Source: an uncultured Oleiphilaceae bacterium (lineage in GTDB: Bacteria > Pseudomonadota > Gammaproteobacteria > Pseudomonadales > Oleiphilaceae). Taken from it: a stretch of DNA of 64,000 bases. Position 1 is the stretch's first letter. Every line of letters starts with the position of its first letter. The position numbers and the translations under genes were made by a program. The notes beneath the pieces are model-generated. The model saw only the letters and a program-made list of their open reading frames with translations. It was not told where the DNA came from and searched no databases. Shown here one piece after another: positions 48,350-60,734 of this stretch. The stretch is taken from positions 1-64,000 of the forward strand of contig CAJXUY010000002.1 in the NCBI GenBank assembly GCA_913060665.1, given 5' to 3'.

Positions 48350-49054
48350 CTAAGTAGCACGCTGTAAAAGCATATTTCTAATGTGACCAATCGCCCTTGT
48401 TGGGTTAAGGCCCTTCGGACAAACACTTACACAGTTCATGATACCTCTGCAGCGGAAAACACTGAAAGGGTCGTCAAGATCTGCCAAACGTTGGTCTGTC
48501 GCTGTATCACGACTATCCGCCAAGAACCTGTATGCTTGTAGTAGCCCAGAAGGCCCTACAAACTTATCCGGGTTCCACCAAAATGAAGGACAAGCTGTTG
48601 AACAGCAAGCACAAAGAATACACTCATAAAGTCCGTCCAACTTCTCTCGATCTTCAGGAGTCTGAAGACGTTCAATTGCTGGAGCAGGCTTATCATTTAT
48701 CAAAAACGGCTTAATCTTTTCGTATTGCTTGTAGAACATAGACATATCTACAACCAAGTCACGAATAACCGGCAGCCCAGGAAGCGGACGTAAAACCAGC
48801 TTATTATTCTTGACAACAGCAGACAAAGGAGTGATACACGCCAAGCCGTTTTTGCCATTCATGTTAAGACCATCTGACCCACACACACCCTCTCGACATG
48901 AACGTCGATAAGCTAAAGACGTATCCTGCTCTTTCATCAAGCCCAATACGTCTAAAACCATTAGGTCCTTACCGTCAGGAATATCAACTTGAACATCCTG
49001 CATATAAGGGGTTTGATCAGTTTCTGGATTATAACGATAAATACTAACTAACAT
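48350..49054 (-). CDS. sdhB: Succinate dehydrogenase iron-sulfur subunit
   Basis: A 234-aa subunit with three Fe-S clusters: 2Fe-2S ligands in CREGVCGSDGLNMNGKNGLAC, 4Fe-4S in CILCACCSTACPSFWW, and 3Fe-4S in CRGIMNCVSVCPKGLNP. It carries electrons from SdhA to ubiquinone at the SdhCD membrane anchor. Follows sdhA by 14 nt. Confidence 0.97.
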   Translation of the reverse strand: MLVSIYRYNPETDQTPYMQDVQVDIPDGKDLMVLDVLGLMKEQDTSLAYRRSCREGVCGSDGLNMNGKNGLACITPLSAVVKNNKLVLRPLPGLPVIRDLVVDMSMFYKQYEKIKPFLINDKPAPAIERLQTPEDREKLDGLYECILCACCSTACPSFWWNPDKFVGPSGLLQAYRFLADSRDTATDQRLADLDDPFSVFRCRGIMNCVSVCPKGLNPTRAIGHIRNMLLQRAT

Positions 49055-49068
49055 TCTTCAATCCCCCC

Positions 49069-50841
49069 TTAGTAGCTACGAACTTGCGGCGCAAACGCCT
49101 CAACAGTTTTCGGTGAGAAGTTTACATCTCGCTTTCCTACACGCTTTTCAGTCGGGAAGTATATCGAATGTTTTAGCCAATTCTCATCATCACGCTCAGT
49201 AAAGTCATTTCGTGCATGAGCACCACGACTTTCCTTACGTTCTTCGGCTGATACTGCAGTTGCGTAGGCAACTTCAAACAGATTATCTAACTCCAACGCC
49301 TCGATTCGAGCAGTATTGAAGGCACCCGACTTATCTTCAAGGTGAGTGTTATTAACACGCACTCTAAGATCATCAAGCATTTTAAGCCCCTTCTGCATCG
49401 TTTCGCCGTCACGGAATACACCAAAGTACAATTGCATAGTACTTTGAAGATCATCACGAACCTGAGCAACACTTTCACCGCCGGTAGAGTTATTCAAGCG
49501 ATCAAGGCGCGCCATTGCAGCCTCAATATCAGCTTCGGTGGCCGCGTCTGTGTCAAAACCTTCTTTTAGTGACTTCTCAATTTGAATACCCGCAGCACGA
49601 CCAAACACTACCAAATCAAGCAGTGAGTTGCCACCCAAACGGTTAGCGCCATGCACTGATACACACGCAGCTTCGCCACACGCATACAAGCCATCAATTA
49701 TCTGATCTTTACCATCTGCATCTTGCGTTAATGCCTGCCCACCGATCGTAGTCGGTATGCCACCCATCATGTAATGACACGTCGGCACTACAGGTACTGG
49801 TGCCTTAACAGGGTCGACATGAGCAAATGTTTTGGAAAGCTCACAAATACCAGGAAGGCGCAAGGTAAGCGTTTCTTCACCCAAGTGATCTAACTTAAGT
49901 AATACGTGATCTTTCTTTGGTCCACAACCGCGACCAGCAAGAATTTCAAGAACCATTGAACGAGCAACAACATCACGCCCCGCCAAATCTTTAGCGTTAG
50001 GTGCGTAACGTTCCATAAAGCGCTCGCCGTCACCATTGATCAGGTAACCACCCTCTCCACGACAACCCTCTGTAACAAGAACACCGGCACCGGCGATTCC
50101 CGTCGGGTGGAACTGCCACATTTCCATATCTTGGCCAGGGAAACCAGCACGAAGTGCCATCCCCATACCATCACCCGTATTAATCAGGGCATTAGTGGTC
50201 GACTGGAAAATACGTCCGGCACCGCCAGTAGCCATTACCGTCGCTTTAGCTTTAACGTAAACCGTTTCACCTGTTTCTATGCAAATTGCAATAACACCGA
50301 CTACGTCGCCTTTTTGATTCTTTACCAAGTCAACGGCATACCACTCATTAAGGAACGTTGTTCCACCCTTAAGGTTACCCTGATATAGCGCATGCAAAAG
50401 CGCGTGACCAGTTCTATCTGCTGCGGCACAGGTTCGAGCAGCCTGACCACCTTTACCGAAGTCTTTTGATTGACCACCGAAAGGGCGCTGATAAATACGT
50501 CCTTCTTCAGTACGAGAGAAAGGCAACCCCATATGGTCTAGCTCATAAACCGCTTGAGGACCAACAGAACACATATATTCAATAGCATCTTGGTCTCCGA
50601 TATAATCAGACCCTTTGACGGTATCGTACATGTGCCAACGCCAATCATCATTTGGATCATTACTTGCGATAGCACATGTAATACCACCCTGAGCGGAAAC
50701 AGTGTGTGACCGAGTAGGAAATACTTTGGTAATACAGGCTGTTTTGATGCCTGATTCTGTCAACTGAAGCGCGGCACGCATGCCTGCACCACCGCCACCG
50801 ATTACGATGGCTTCATAAGTAAGAGTTCGAAGCTTAGACAT
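49069..50841 (-). CDS. sdhA: Succinate dehydrogenase flavoprotein subunit
   Basis: A 590-aa flavoprotein. FAD motif [21 protein letters not shown]; covalent FAD His in [12 protein letters not shown]; substrate region [21 protein letters not shown]; active-site stretch [11 protein letters not shown] and [30 protein letters not shown]. The C-terminal domain ends [17 protein letters not shown]. Oxidises succinate to fumarate as complex II. It is 3 nt after sdhD, consistent with one transcript. Confidence 0.97.
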   Translation of the reverse strand: MSKLRTLTYEAIVIGGGGAGMRAALQLTESGIKTACITKVFPTRSHTVSAQGGITCAIASNDPNDDWRWHMYDTVKGSDYIGDQDAIEYMCSVGPQAVYELDHMGLPFSRTEEGRIYQRPFGGQSKDFGKGGQAARTCAAADRTGHALLHALYQGNLKGGTTFLNEWYAVDLVKNQKGDVVGVIAICIETGETVYVKAKATVMATGGAGRIFQSTTNALINTGDGMGMALRAGFPGQDMEMWQFHPTGIAGAGVLVTEGCRGEGGYLINGDGERFMERYAPNAKDLAGRDVVARSMVLEILAGRGCGPKKDHVLLKLDHLGEETLTLRLPGICELSKTFAHVDPVKAPVPVVPTCHYMMGGIPTTIGGQALTQDADGKDQIIDGLYACGEAACVSVHGANRLGGNSLLDLVVFGRAAGIQIEKSLKEGFDTDAATEADIEAAMARLDRLNNSTGGESVAQVRDDLQSTMQLYFGVFRDGETMQKGLKMLDDLRVRVNNTHLEDKSGAFNTARIEALELDNLFEVAYATAVSAEERKESRGAHARNDFTERDDENWLKHSIYFPTEKRVGKRDVNFSPKTVEAFAPQVRSY

Positions 50842-50844
50842 TAA

Positions 50845-51192
50845 TTACAGTCCCCACAGAATTTGAACGCCCCAGACGAAATATACGAACATCACGCCAC
50901 CACAAAACCCTTGAAAAAGGAATCTAACCACTCCATTTTTCAAATAGTCAGTTGAGATGGTCCACATTCCTACCCACGCGTGAGTGCTAAGAGAAACCAA
51001 GGCCATGATGGTGAATATTTTCATACAGGTATTTGCAAACAATCCACTCCAATCTGCATACGTCAGATCAGGCGTCGCTACAAAATAACCCAATAAAAAA
51101 AGGACATATGCAGCTAAAATAACAGCCGATACCCGCTGTACCATCCAGTCATATAAACCACTTCTTCCTAAACTTGTAACACTGGCTACCAT
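50845..51192 (-). CDS. sdhD: Succinate dehydrogenase membrane anchor SdhD
   Basis: A 115-aa protein with three transmembrane helices (VSAVILAAYVLFLLGYFVA, IFTIMALVSLSTHAWVGMWTI, FLFQGFCGGVMFVYFVWGVQIL). The His in LSTHAWVGMWTISTDY is the likely heme b ligand on this subunit, and the Asp-Tyr pair downstream the ubiquinone site. The start overlaps the sdhC stop by 7 nt. Confidence 0.94.
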   Translation of the reverse strand: MVASVTSLGRSGLYDWMVQRVSAVILAAYVLFLLGYFVATPDLTYADWSGLFANTCMKIFTIMALVSLSTHAWVGMWTISTDYLKNGVVRFLFQGFCGGVMFVYFVWGVQILWGL

Positions 51193-51560
51193 ATCCAGAC
51201 TCCTGCAAGCAAAATCAATACAATTGAGACCACCAAGGTAATTTTGGCACCCAACTTACCACCCTCTAATGTTTCGCCAATGCCCACATCCATAAATAGA
51301 TGTTTGACACCTGCTACTAGGTGGTACAACAAAGCCGAGATAATCCCCCAAAGAATCAACTTGGCTAAAAAACCCTGCATAACGCCTTTGACGGCATTAA
51401 ATCCTTCTTCACCACTTAGGGACATTTCAAATGCCCACAATACGAATGCAACTCCAACAAACAGAGCTAAACCCGTAACTCGATGAATAATCGAAGTGAT
51501 GGCAGGTAGTGGAAAACTAAATTTGGACAGATCTAGGTTAACAGGTCTATTGCTATTCAC
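51186..51560 (-). CDS. sdhC: Succinate dehydrogenase cytochrome b556 subunit SdhC
   Basis: About 124 aa with three membrane helices. It starts MNSNRPVNLDLSKFSFPLPAITSIIHRVTG, the classic SdhC N terminus with the Ser/Arg of the quinone site, and has the heme His in YHLVAGVKHLFMDVG. The track start is TTG at 51617; GTG at 51560 was preferred because Pseudomonas SdhC starts MNSKRPVNLDL. The RBS before it (GAAGAAG) is closer than usual, so the start is moderately certain. First gene of sdhCDAB. Confidence 0.92.
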   Translation of the reverse strand: MNSNRPVNLDLSKFSFPLPAITSIIHRVTGLALFVGVAFVLWAFEMSLSGEEGFNAVKGVMQGFLAKLILWGIISALLYHLVAGVKHLFMDVGIGETLEGGKLGAKITLVVSIVLILLAGVWIW

Positions 51561-51760
51561 AGCTTCTTCACACTCTTTTGGGCCCACAAGGGGCGAGTTT
51601 ACAGGAGAGGTGCTCAAGGCGTTTCTTTAGGAAGGCCGCATAGCCTCTCTATGAGAACGAACTCTGGCTATTTCGGGAACGAGATTATAGAGACATGTCT
51701 TCAAAATTACAAACAACCTTACAATTTATCTACATCCCTAAACGAAACACCTCGACAACA

Positions 51761-51790
51761 ACTATAGTTACATGTCGTTCGCATTGACAA
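51761..51790 (-). promoter_or_regulatory. Predicted sigma-70 promoter of the sdh operon
   Basis: Minus strand: TTGTCA (51785-51790), 18 nt, TATAGT (51761-51766). The predicted start lies about 200 nt upstream of sdhC. The -35 hexamer overlaps that of the plus-strand promoter at 51784-51811. Confidence 0.55.
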
Positions 51791-51811
51791 ATTTTTCTCA
51801 ATCTCTATAGT
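51784..51811 (+). promoter_or_regulatory. Predicted sigma-70 promoter toward gltA
   Basis: TTGACA (51784-51789), 16 nt, TATAGT (51806-51811). The -35 is an exact consensus. It points toward gltA with a leader of about 335 nt. A 10-bp inverted repeat, ACAACTATAG and CTATAGTTGT (51758-51767, 51805-51814), encloses both promoters. Confidence 0.55.
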
Positions 51812-52104
51812 TGTCCAGCCGACATAATCACATAAATGGCAGAAAAGTACCACCAAACAACAAGTTGAGCGATTTACCAACCTAAGATCGCACCTTTTTA
51901 AGACAATACTGCAAATTAGCGCGCCAAATAAGGGCGTTAAAGCAAGTCACATCATATGCTCTTAAGCATGTGCTATGACGCGCTAAATTTTGCAGGTAAT
52001 ATATAAGGTACCTGTTTAAGGCTTGTAAAAAAGCCTGCATTAAAATTAGTAATGCATTTCTTTTTCAATGAACCGAGCCTAACAAGTAAGCACAACACCT
52101 AATT

Positions 52105-52136
52105 TTAGGTATAGCGCAAAAACTTAGGCATAGCAC
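52105..52136 (+). repeat. 13-bp direct repeats in the gltA leader
   Basis: TTAGGTATAGCGC (52105-52117) and TTAGGCATAGCAC (52124-52136) differ at two positions and are 19 nt apart, just upstream of the gltA ribosome binding site (AGGAGAG). Together with 52115-52154 this is the proximal gltA leader. Confidence 0.6.
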
Positions 52137-52154
52137 TGACCATAGGAGAGCACC

Positions 52155-53426
52155 ATGACTGATAAAAAAGCACAGTTATCGGTGGGCGATATCACTGTTG
52201 AGTTCCCTGTTTATTCGGGAACCGTAGGCCCAGATGTAATTGATGTACGCGGACTAGTAGCACAAGGCTTGTTTACTTACGACCCCGGTTTTGTATCAAC
52301 AGCCGCATGTGAGTCAAAAATTACATATATAGATGGCGAAAATGGCGTTCTTTTGCACCGCGGCTATCCAATAGAGCAACTAGCCGAAAGCTCTGACTAC
52401 CTAGAACTATGCTATCTTTTAGTTCGCGGAGAACTACCCTCAGAAGAAGAAAACAATGCATTCCGTCAGACCGTTGGCCAACATACAATGGTTCATGACC
52501 AAATGACCCACTTCTTTAACGGGTTCCGTCGCGACGCACACCCTATGGCGATCATGTGCGGTGTTGTAGGCGCATTATCTGCCTTCTACCACGACAAAGA
52601 CTTTTCAGATCAAGAGCATCGCGACATTGCAATGTTTAGACTTGTCGCAAAAATGCCTACCGTAGCAGCCATGTGTTACAAGTACACTATGGGCCAGCCC
52701 TTCATATATCCAAAGAACGAACTGAACTACGCTGAAAACTTCTTGCACATGATGTTTAGCACACCTTGCGGTGATTATGAAATTGACCCCGTGATAGCTA
52801 AAGCAATGGATCGCATCTTTATGCTTCATGCAGACCATGAGCAGAATGCATCTACCTCCACAGTTCGATTAGCCGGATCAACTGGAGCCAACCCATTTGC
52901 TTGCATTGCATCCGGTATCGCTGCACTTTGGGGACCTGCTCACGGCGGCGCAAACGAAGCCGTACTAACAATGCTTGAAGAGATTGGCGACGAAAAGCAC
53001 ATCGATGAATTCGTTGCAAGAGCAAAAGATAAAGACGACTCATTCCGCCTAATGGGCTTTGGGCATCGAGTTTATAAAAACTTCGACCCTCGCGCTAAAG
53101 TTATGCGTGAAACCTGCGATGAAGTTCTTAAGTCACTAGGCTTGGAAAATGACCCTCTTCTGAAAATCGCTAAACGTTTAGAGCAGATAGCACTTGAAGA
53201 TGAATACTTCATCAAGCGCAAACTTTATCCGAATGTTGACTTTTACTCAGGTATCATTCTTAGAGCCATTGGTATTCCGGTTTCCATGTTCACTGTAATA
53301 TTTGCAATGTCTAGAACCATCGGCTGGTTCTCTCACTGGAATGAGATGGCAAGCGAAAACTACCGCATAGGGCGCCCTCGCCAACTATACACAGGACACA
53401 GCAAGCGCGATTATCCTGCCAAGTAG
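52155..53426 (+). CDS. gltA: Citrate synthase, type II
   Basis: A 423-aa hexameric-type citrate synthase. Key motifs: [23 protein letters not shown], catalytic His regions [47 protein letters not shown] and [16 protein letters not shown], and the acid in [14 protein letters not shown]. The length and N-terminal domain are those of the NADH-sensitive gammaproteobacterial enzyme. It condenses oxaloacetate and acetyl-CoA, the entry to the TCA cycle, and diverges from sdhC. AGGAGAG lies 5-6 nt before the ATG. Confidence 0.97.
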   Translation: MTDKKAQLSVGDITVEFPVYSGTVGPDVIDVRGLVAQGLFTYDPGFVSTAACESKITYIDGENGVLLHRGYPIEQLAESSDYLELCYLLVRGELPSEEENNAFRQTVGQHTMVHDQMTHFFNGFRRDAHPMAIMCGVVGALSAFYHDKDFSDQEHRDIAMFRLVAKMPTVAAMCYKYTMGQPFIYPKNELNYAENFLHMMFSTPCGDYEIDPVIAKAMDRIFMLHADHEQNASTSTVRLAGSTGANPFACIASGIAALWGPAHGGANEAVLTMLEEIGDEKHIDEFVARAKDKDDSFRLMGFGHRVYKNFDPRAKVMRETCDEVLKSLGLENDPLLKIAKRLEQIALEDEYFIKRKLYPNVDFYSGIILRAIGIPVSMFTVIFAMSRTIGWFSHWNEMASENYRIGRPRQLYTGHSKRDYPAK

Positions 53427-53440
53427 ATACAAAGCTAATA

Positions 53441-53472
53441 AAAAAGGGTCGCTCATGAGCGACCCTTTTTTT
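53441..53472. terminator. Bidirectional terminator between gltA and topA
   Basis: A near-perfect palindrome, AAAAAGGGTCGCTC and GAGCGACCCTTTTT around AT, flanked by A and T tracts on both sides. It serves gltA on plus and topA on minus. Confidence 0.92.
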
Positions 53473-53558
53473 GCTATCCACTTACACACACTAAAAATAG
53501 CCTGCCAACCAACACCGGGCCTACCACCTGAAGCAGCAAGCCCTCACTCAACACCCAC

Positions 53559-56234
53559 TCAATCGCTCTTTGCAGATTTCTTAACGACCTTTTTAGCTGG
53601 TTTTTTCTTCTTGGCCTTTGTCTCTACCCACTTTGAGTTTTCATAATGGGCAGACCAGCCACTGGCCTTACCCTCCACCTCAGTCATAACATACTGCTCT
53701 TTGTTTTTACGACTATAACGAATAATGGACGGACGACCATCAGCATCCTTCACTGGCGCAGAAAACAAAAACTCATACTTAGAATCAATCTCATCCTTAT
53801 GAGGCAATATCTCAGACACCAACGGCGCCCTGGTTTCTCTATTTTTAGGAAATTTACTAGCAGCCAAAAACAAACCAGCCGCACCGTCGCGCAACACATA
53901 GGTATCCTCAACTTTTTCACACACCAATTCTGGCATCTGAACAGGATCCATCTTTGGAGGCGCAGCCTCACCACTTCTTAATAACTTACGAGTGTTTTTA
54001 CATTCATCATTAGTGCAACCAAAATACTTACCGAAACGGCCAGACTTCAACTGCATTTCTGAACCGCATTTATCGCATTCAAGTAGCGGCCCATCGTAAC
54101 CCTTAATCTTAAAAACTCCCTGCTCAACTTCATAACCAGAACAGTCTGGGTTATTACCGCAAACATGAAGCTTTCGCTGCTCATCAATCAGATAGCTATC
54201 CATCGCTGTATCACAAATACCACAGCGTTTCTTTTTGCGAAGAAGGCGAGACTCACCCTCCTCATCGTCATCCACGCTAACAACCTCATCACCCAGCACT
54301 AAATTAATGGTGCTTTTACAACGCTCCTTGGGAGGCAACGAATAACCAGAACAACCAAGAAACACTCCAGTACTCGCCGTCCTAATCTGCATATTGCGGC
54401 TACATGTCGGGCACTCTATCTCGGTCTCAGTAGGCTGATTCTCTCTCATCCCACCTTCAGAAGACTCTGCCTTCTCTAACTGTCCCGTGAATCCCTTATA
54501 GAAGTTATTAAGAACTCCCTTCCAATCCTTATCGCCATTTGCAACATCATCTAACGTCTCCTCCATATTGGCCGTAAAACTATAATCCATTAGATCATCA
54601 AACGACTCAACAAGACGCTCAATAACAATATCGCCCATTTTCTCCGCGTAAAATCGTCGATTCTGAAGCCTTACGTAGCCACGCTCCTGAATAGTAGAAA
54701 TAATTGACGCATAAGTTGAAGGCCGACCAATTCCGCGTTTTTCCAACTCCTTAACCAAACTAGCCTCAGTATATCTGGGAGAAGGTTTTGTAAAATGCCG
54801 CTTTGGATCAAGTGACTTAAGGTCGAGCACCTGCCCAACCTGCAAGTCCGGCAAAATAATATCATCATCTTTTTTACCAAAAGACGGTAATATTTTGGTG
54901 TATCCCTCAAACTTCATCACGCGCCCCTTAGTTCGCAACAGAAAGTCACCAGCCGATACAGTGATCGAAGTACTCAAATATTGCGCATCCCTCATCTGAC
55001 AAGCAACAAACTGCCGCCAAATAAGATCATAAAGTCGCTCTGCATCCTTCTCTAAACCCGAAACCTGAAACCCCATCATTTCGACATTTGAAGGCCTTAT
55101 AGCTTCGTGAGCCTCTTGAGCTCCATCCTTACTTGAATAGATACGGGGCTGATCATTAAGGTATTCACCTCCCACGCTTTTATCGATGTAAGCCCTACAA
55201 GCCTCTACAGCTTCTTTACTGAGATTTGTAGAGTCAGTCCTCATGTAGGTTATATAACCTGCCTCATAAAGCCTCTGAGCAAGCATCATTGTCTTTTTCA
55301 CACTAAAACCCAACCGAGTACTAGCAGCCTGCTGTAATGTAGAGGTAATAAATGGAGGGTTCGGCTTGGAACTTGTCGGGCGATCTTCTCGTTTCTCAAC
55401 CGAGTAAGACGCACCATTTAGAAAATCAGTATATTGCGCTGCCTCTTTTTCACTAACCGGCCGAAAGTTTTCGTTTTGGTATTTTGTCACCTGAAATCGA
55501 GTAGTCGTCTCTTTCTTTGCTAAAAGATCAGCATATATTTCCCAGAATTCTTCAGGATTAAACGCTCTTATCTCCTGCTCCCGTTCAACAATCAAGCGAA
55601 CCGCTACAGACTGAACCCTTCCAGCAGATAAACCGCGTGCTACCTTACTCCAAAGCAAAGGAGACACCATAAAACCCACAACACGATCAAGAAAACGTCT
55701 AGCCTGCTGAGCATTAACCCTTGATTGATCTAAATCACCCGGCGTTTCGAAGGCTTCCTGAATTGCTTTTTTGGTTATCTCATTAAAGACAACACGACGA
55801 TAACGAGATTCATCACCACCAATTGACTGCATCAGGTGCCACGCAATGGCCTCCCCCTCTCTATCCAAATCCGTCGCGAGATATATAGTGTCAGCCGTCT
55901 TAGCAAGTCTTTGCAACTCACTAACCACCTTCTCTTTACCAGGCAACACCTGATAATTGGCGGCCCAGTCTTTTTCTGGATTAACCCCCATTCTAGCAAT
56001 TAACTGCTCTTTGGATTTACGCTTTTTATTCAGGGCTTTTTCTTCAGGGCTCATTTTCCTGGTTTTAGCCGCTGCTTTTGCTCGTTCAGCAGGCGTAGAT
56101 GTACTTGCCGAACCGCTCGTCGGCAAGTCCCTTATGTGACCCACACTCGACTTCACGACAAACTCGGAACCGAGATACTTATTAATCGTCTTTGCTTTTG
56201 CAGGAGACTCGACTATGACCAGTGATTTACCCAT
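53559..56234 (-). CDS. topA: DNA topoisomerase I
   Basis: An 891-aa type IA topoisomerase relaxing negative supercoils. N-terminal Toprim ([21 protein letters not shown] ... [19 protein letters not shown]), catalytic Tyr in [34 protein letters not shown] of domain I, then three C-terminal Cys4 zinc ribbons ([12 protein letters not shown]...[13 protein letters not shown]...[22 protein letters not shown]) and a Lys-rich tail. An insertion of low-complexity Ala/Lys after the Toprim start (about 40-75) is seen in relatives. Convergent with gltA, sharing a terminator. Confidence 0.97.
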   Translation of the reverse strand: MGKSLVIVESPAKAKTINKYLGSEFVVKSSVGHIRDLPTSGSASTSTPAERAKAAAKTRKMSPEEKALNKKRKSKEQLIARMGVNPEKDWAANYQVLPGKEKVVSELQRLAKTADTIYLATDLDREGEAIAWHLMQSIGGDESRYRRVVFNEITKKAIQEAFETPGDLDQSRVNAQQARRFLDRVVGFMVSPLLWSKVARGLSAGRVQSVAVRLIVEREQEIRAFNPEEFWEIYADLLAKKETTTRFQVTKYQNENFRPVSEKEAAQYTDFLNGASYSVEKREDRPTSSKPNPPFITSTLQQAASTRLGFSVKKTMMLAQRLYEAGYITYMRTDSTNLSKEAVEACRAYIDKSVGGEYLNDQPRIYSSKDGAQEAHEAIRPSNVEMMGFQVSGLEKDAERLYDLIWRQFVACQMRDAQYLSTSITVSAGDFLLRTKGRVMKFEGYTKILPSFGKKDDDIILPDLQVGQVLDLKSLDPKRHFTKPSPRYTEASLVKELEKRGIGRPSTYASIISTIQERGYVRLQNRRFYAEKMGDIVIERLVESFDDLMDYSFTANMEETLDDVANGDKDWKGVLNNFYKGFTGQLEKAESSEGGMRENQPTETEIECPTCSRNMQIRTASTGVFLGCSGYSLPPKERCKSTINLVLGDEVVSVDDDEEGESRLLRKKKRCGICDTAMDSYLIDEQRKLHVCGNNPDCSGYEVEQGVFKIKGYDGPLLECDKCGSEMQLKSGRFGKYFGCTNDECKNTRKLLRSGEAAPPKMDPVQMPELVCEKVEDTYVLRDGAAGLFLAASKFPKNRETRAPLVSEILPHKDEIDSKYEFLFSAPVKDADGRPSIIRYSRKNKEQYVMTEVEGKASGWSAHYENSKWVETKAKKKKPAKKVVKKSAKSD

Positions 56235-56474
56235 AAAATTCCGTTAACTTTATTCCGCAACTGTTTGAAAGATCGGATTAACTAAAATAGATTTGGCGAC
56301 ATATATAAGTTGTTGTAGCCGACGGGTCAAGTTATTACCAGATTTTTTTTAATATTCCTCACAGAAATAAAATGGTATTTTGACATTATAAAAATCATTA
56401 AGTTACTTAGTACTGATCAAAACATTAGACTAATATTAGGTTATAAAACTCAAAAATCCGGTAAACTAACTTAA

Positions 56475-57185
56475 ATGACAAACGCAATAATTTTTAGCCT
56501 TTTAGGCGGCCTTTTACTGCTTTCAATCATCCTTAGCTCCTTTGCATATAAGAGACAACAAGCTCTTTCACTCAAAAAAAGCAGGATAAACCAGCTTTCA
56601 CGAAGCATATCAGACTTGGAAGAAACTCTCTGCGCAATTTTAAAAATAGACCCATCTTACGATTTAGTATTAATCTTGCACCAGCAACTAATATCACTCA
56701 CTGAAAAAAAGTTACATTTAGAGCCCGGCAACCATAGAACCCAGCAACAGCTTGAGCAACACAAAGTGATTAATACTCACTATCGAAACAGCGAAAGGGA
56801 TGACACGATCAGCAAGGCGATGCAAAGCGACGAAGACATCAATCTGGCAAACTTTCAGCTATTACAGGTAACGAAATTACTTCAAAAGTTCAAACTCAGC
56901 AAAAAGCTATCCCCCGCCAAATATAGCGAGTTAACCAACCACATACACAGACTAAAACTAGACATCGAAGTTGAAAGCCATATAGCGCAAGCTGACCGCT
57001 ATTCTGAAAGCAATGACACCGTTATGACCCAATCCCACCTAAAACAAGCCAGAGAGTCACTCAGAGCCTTTCACGGCGACTTCCCAGAAAAGTCTCAACT
57101 AATTCGAACTTTATCCGAGAGAATTAAAGGCATCAATCAAACCAATAATGCCACCGCTGAAGAAGATGATGATGACAGCCCTTAA
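56475..57185 (+). CDS. Membrane-anchored helical protein of unknown function
   Basis: A 236-aa protein with one N-terminal transmembrane helix (IIFSLLGGLLLLSIILSSFAY) followed by a long, mostly helical cytoplasmic region (residues 25-225) with heptad-like leucine spacing (LILHQQLISLTEKKLHL, FQLLQVTKLLQKFKL, AKYSELTNHIHRLKLDIEVE) and a very acidic tail (EEDDDDSP). No known domain. A gene of this type lies between topA and fadA in Pseudomonas-like genomes, so it is conserved. The stretch upstream (56235-56474) is AT-rich with no other feature seen. Confidence 0.75.
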   Translation: MTNAIIFSLLGGLLLLSIILSSFAYKRQQALSLKKSRINQLSRSISDLEETLCAILKIDPSYDLVLILHQQLISLTEKKLHLEPGNHRTQQQLEQHKVINTHYRNSERDDTISKAMQSDEDINLANFQLLQVTKLLQKFKLSKKLSPAKYSELTNHIHRLKLDIEVESHIAQADRYSESNDTVMTQSHLKQARESLRAFHGDFPEKSQLIRTLSERIKGINQTNNATAEEDDDDSP

Positions 57186-57307
57186 ATTCAAGACCCAATA
57201 ACGAAAGCGACAAACAACACCGACCCTCATTAGACAAGTAAAGTACCCATCTCACGCTTTAAACACAACAATAAACCAAACATTAACGAGCACGCTAATT
57301 TACAAAC

Positions 57308-57339
57308 AAAAAAAGACCGAGCAAGCTCGGTCTTTTTTT
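57308..57339. terminator. Bidirectional terminator between the 236-aa gene and fadA
   Basis: A-tract, AAAGACCGAGC, a 2-nt spacer, GCTCGGTCTTT and a T-tract: a 15-bp perfect stem with A and T runs. It serves the plus-strand gene and minus-strand fadA, which converge here. Confidence 0.93.
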
Positions 57340-57379
57340 GTTAAGCCAGAACAGTTTACACCATCCTACTCAGCAACAC

Positions 57380-58579
<1,200 letters not shown>

Positions 58580-58586
58580 TCAGCTA

Positions 58587-60734
58587 TTAACCGAAATACT
58601 TCTTGCCAGCTTTAGCCATATCTCTCATACCTGCCGTAGGCTGGTATAGAGCACCAAGGTCTGCATACTTATCTGCCATTTCACAGAACTTATCCACACC
58701 CATAGCATCGATATAGCGAAGCGCTCCACCGCGGAATGGAGGGAAACCGATACCGAATATAAGACCCATATCAGCTTCTGCCGGAGTCTCAACAATACCG
58801 TCTTCTAAACAGCGAACAGTTTCGATACACAATGGAATCATCATACGCTCGATGATTTGCTCATCAGTAAACTCTTCTTGCTTCTCAACAACAGGCTTAA
58901 GCATCTCATAAACAGATTCATCTACAACTTTCTTCTGCTTACCCTTACGATCTAGCTCGTACTGATAAAAACCTTTGTCGGTTTTCTGACCATAACGGCC
59001 TGCATCAAACATAACGTCAATAGCAGTAGCGCTATCATACTTCATGCGATCAGGGAAACCGTCAGCCATTACATCACCAGCATGCTTACCTGTATCCATA
59101 CCTACCACATCTAGCAAGTAAGCAGGACCCATTGGCCAGCCAAACTTCTCCATGATTTTATCAACACGCTGATAGTCTGCACCATCGCGGACAAGACCGA
59201 TAAAGCCACCAAAGTATGGGAATAATACACGGTTTACCAAGAACCCTGGGCAATCGTTAACAACAACAGGGGTCTTACCCATTGCTTTAGCGTAGGCAAC
59301 AGTTGTAGCGATAGTTTCTTCACTAGTCTTTTCACCGCGGATAACTTCAACCAAAGGCATCATGTTAACAGGGTTAAAAAAGTGCATACCACAGAAGTTT
59401 TCTGGACGCTTAAGGCTTTTAGCCAATAAGTTAACAGAAATAGTCGAAGTGTTAGTAGTAAGGATCGTATCTTCGCGAACCTCCCCTTCTACTTCTGCCA
59501 ATACAATACCCTTAACTTTAGGGTTTTCAACAACCGCTTCAACGACCAAATCAACGCTCTTGAAATCACCATAGCTAAGCGCAGGTGTAATGCTGTTAAG
59601 CACGTCAGCCATCTTAGCTGCAGTCATACGCTTTTTATCTACGCGTTTAACTAGAAGTTTTTTAGCTTCATTTAAACCAAGATCGATACCCGCCTGAGCG
59701 ATATCCTTCATGATAATTGGCGTACCTTTAAGAGCGGACTGGTAAGCAACACCACCACCCATAATTCCTGCACCAAGTACTGCAGCCAGCTTAACTTCGC
59801 TAGCCTTTGGCTCAAGTTCTTTCGCCTTCTTCTTTAACTCTTGATCGTTTAAGAACAAACCGATTAATGAAGCAGAAACTGATGTTTTGGCCATTTTAGC
59901 AAAGCCTTTAGCCTCAACCTCAATCGCCTTATCACGAGACATGCCCGCATGCTTCTGCATCACTTTAATTGCTTCGACTGGTGCAGGGTAATGTGGCCCA
60001 GCTTGCCCAGCAACAAAACCTTTAGCAGTTTCGAATACCATCATGCTTTCTAATGGGTTTAACTCAAGCTTGCTGGTTTTTTCTTCGCGACGAGCCTTGT
60101 AGTCGACCTTGCCATTATTTGCCTGCTTAATTAAATCAACAGCAGCCTCAAACAATGCATCAGGTCCAACTACAGCATCAACTGCGCAGAATTTAAGCGC
60201 ATCTTCAGACTTATACTCTTTTGTACCGCAAATCCACTCAATTGCATTATCTGCACCAATTAAGCGAGACAGACGAACAGTACCACCGAACCCAGGGAAG
60301 ATACCTAACTTAACTTCTGGCAACCCAACCTTTGCTTTGGTTGACATTACACGATAGTCAGTTGAGAGACACATTTCGAAACCACCACCTAACGCAATAC
60401 CGTTGATTGCAGTGACAGAAGGAAAAGGAAGGTCTTCAATATCGCTAAATACGCTATTTGCAGCCAGGTTGCTAGCAATCAGCTCTTCTTCAGGGCCAGC
60501 AAATAACTCTGTAAATTCGGTTATATCTGCACCAACGATAAAACAGTCCTTAGAACTTGTTACTACAAGACCTTTTATACCTTTAGCGCTTTTAAGCTTA
60601 TCAGTTGCCGCACGCAGTTCTTCGATTGTAAGTCTATTAAATTTGTTAACCGACTCACCGTCTAAATCAAAGTTTAGCTGAGCTATGCTGCCTTCGATCT
60701 CTTTAACCGTGATGGCTTTACCTTCGTAAATCAT
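58587..60734 (-). CDS. fadB: Fatty-acid oxidation complex alpha subunit FadB
   Basis: A 715-aa multifunctional protein. The N-terminal enoyl-CoA hydratase/isomerase domain has [14 protein letters not shown] and [20 protein letters not shown] with the catalytic Glu/Gly; the C-terminal 3-hydroxyacyl-CoA dehydrogenase has [37 protein letters not shown] and [14 protein letters not shown]. The start was moved to the second Met (ATG 60734), which has GGAG 8 nt upstream; the first is TTG. Family proteins start [10 protein letters not shown]. Hydrates and oxidises enoyl-CoA for FadA. Confidence 0.96.
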   Translation of the reverse strand: MIYEGKAITVKEIEGSIAQLNFDLDGESVNKFNRLTIEELRAATDKLKSAKGIKGLVVTSSKDCFIVGADITEFTELFAGPEEELIASNLAANSVFSDIEDLPFPSVTAINGIALGGGFEMCLSTDYRVMSTKAKVGLPEVKLGIFPGFGGTVRLSRLIGADNAIEWICGTKEYKSEDALKFCAVDAVVGPDALFEAAVDLIKQANNGKVDYKARREEKTSKLELNPLESMMVFETAKGFVAGQAGPHYPAPVEAIKVMQKHAGMSRDKAIEVEAKGFAKMAKTSVSASLIGLFLNDQELKKKAKELEPKASEVKLAAVLGAGIMGGGVAYQSALKGTPIIMKDIAQAGIDLGLNEAKKLLVKRVDKKRMTAAKMADVLNSITPALSYGDFKSVDLVVEAVVENPKVKGIVLAEVEGEVREDTILTTNTSTISVNLLAKSLKRPENFCGMHFFNPVNMMPLVEVIRGEKTSEETIATTVAYAKAMGKTPVVVNDCPGFLVNRVLFPYFGGFIGLVRDGADYQRVDKIMEKFGWPMGPAYLLDVVGMDTGKHAGDVMADGFPDRMKYDSATAIDVMFDAGRYGQKTDKGFYQYELDRKGKQKKVVDESVYEMLKPVVEKQEEFTDEQIIERMMIPLCIETVRCLEDGIVETPAEADMGLIFGIGFPPFRGGALRYIDAMGVDKFCEMADKYADLGALYQPTAGMRDMAKAGKKYFG

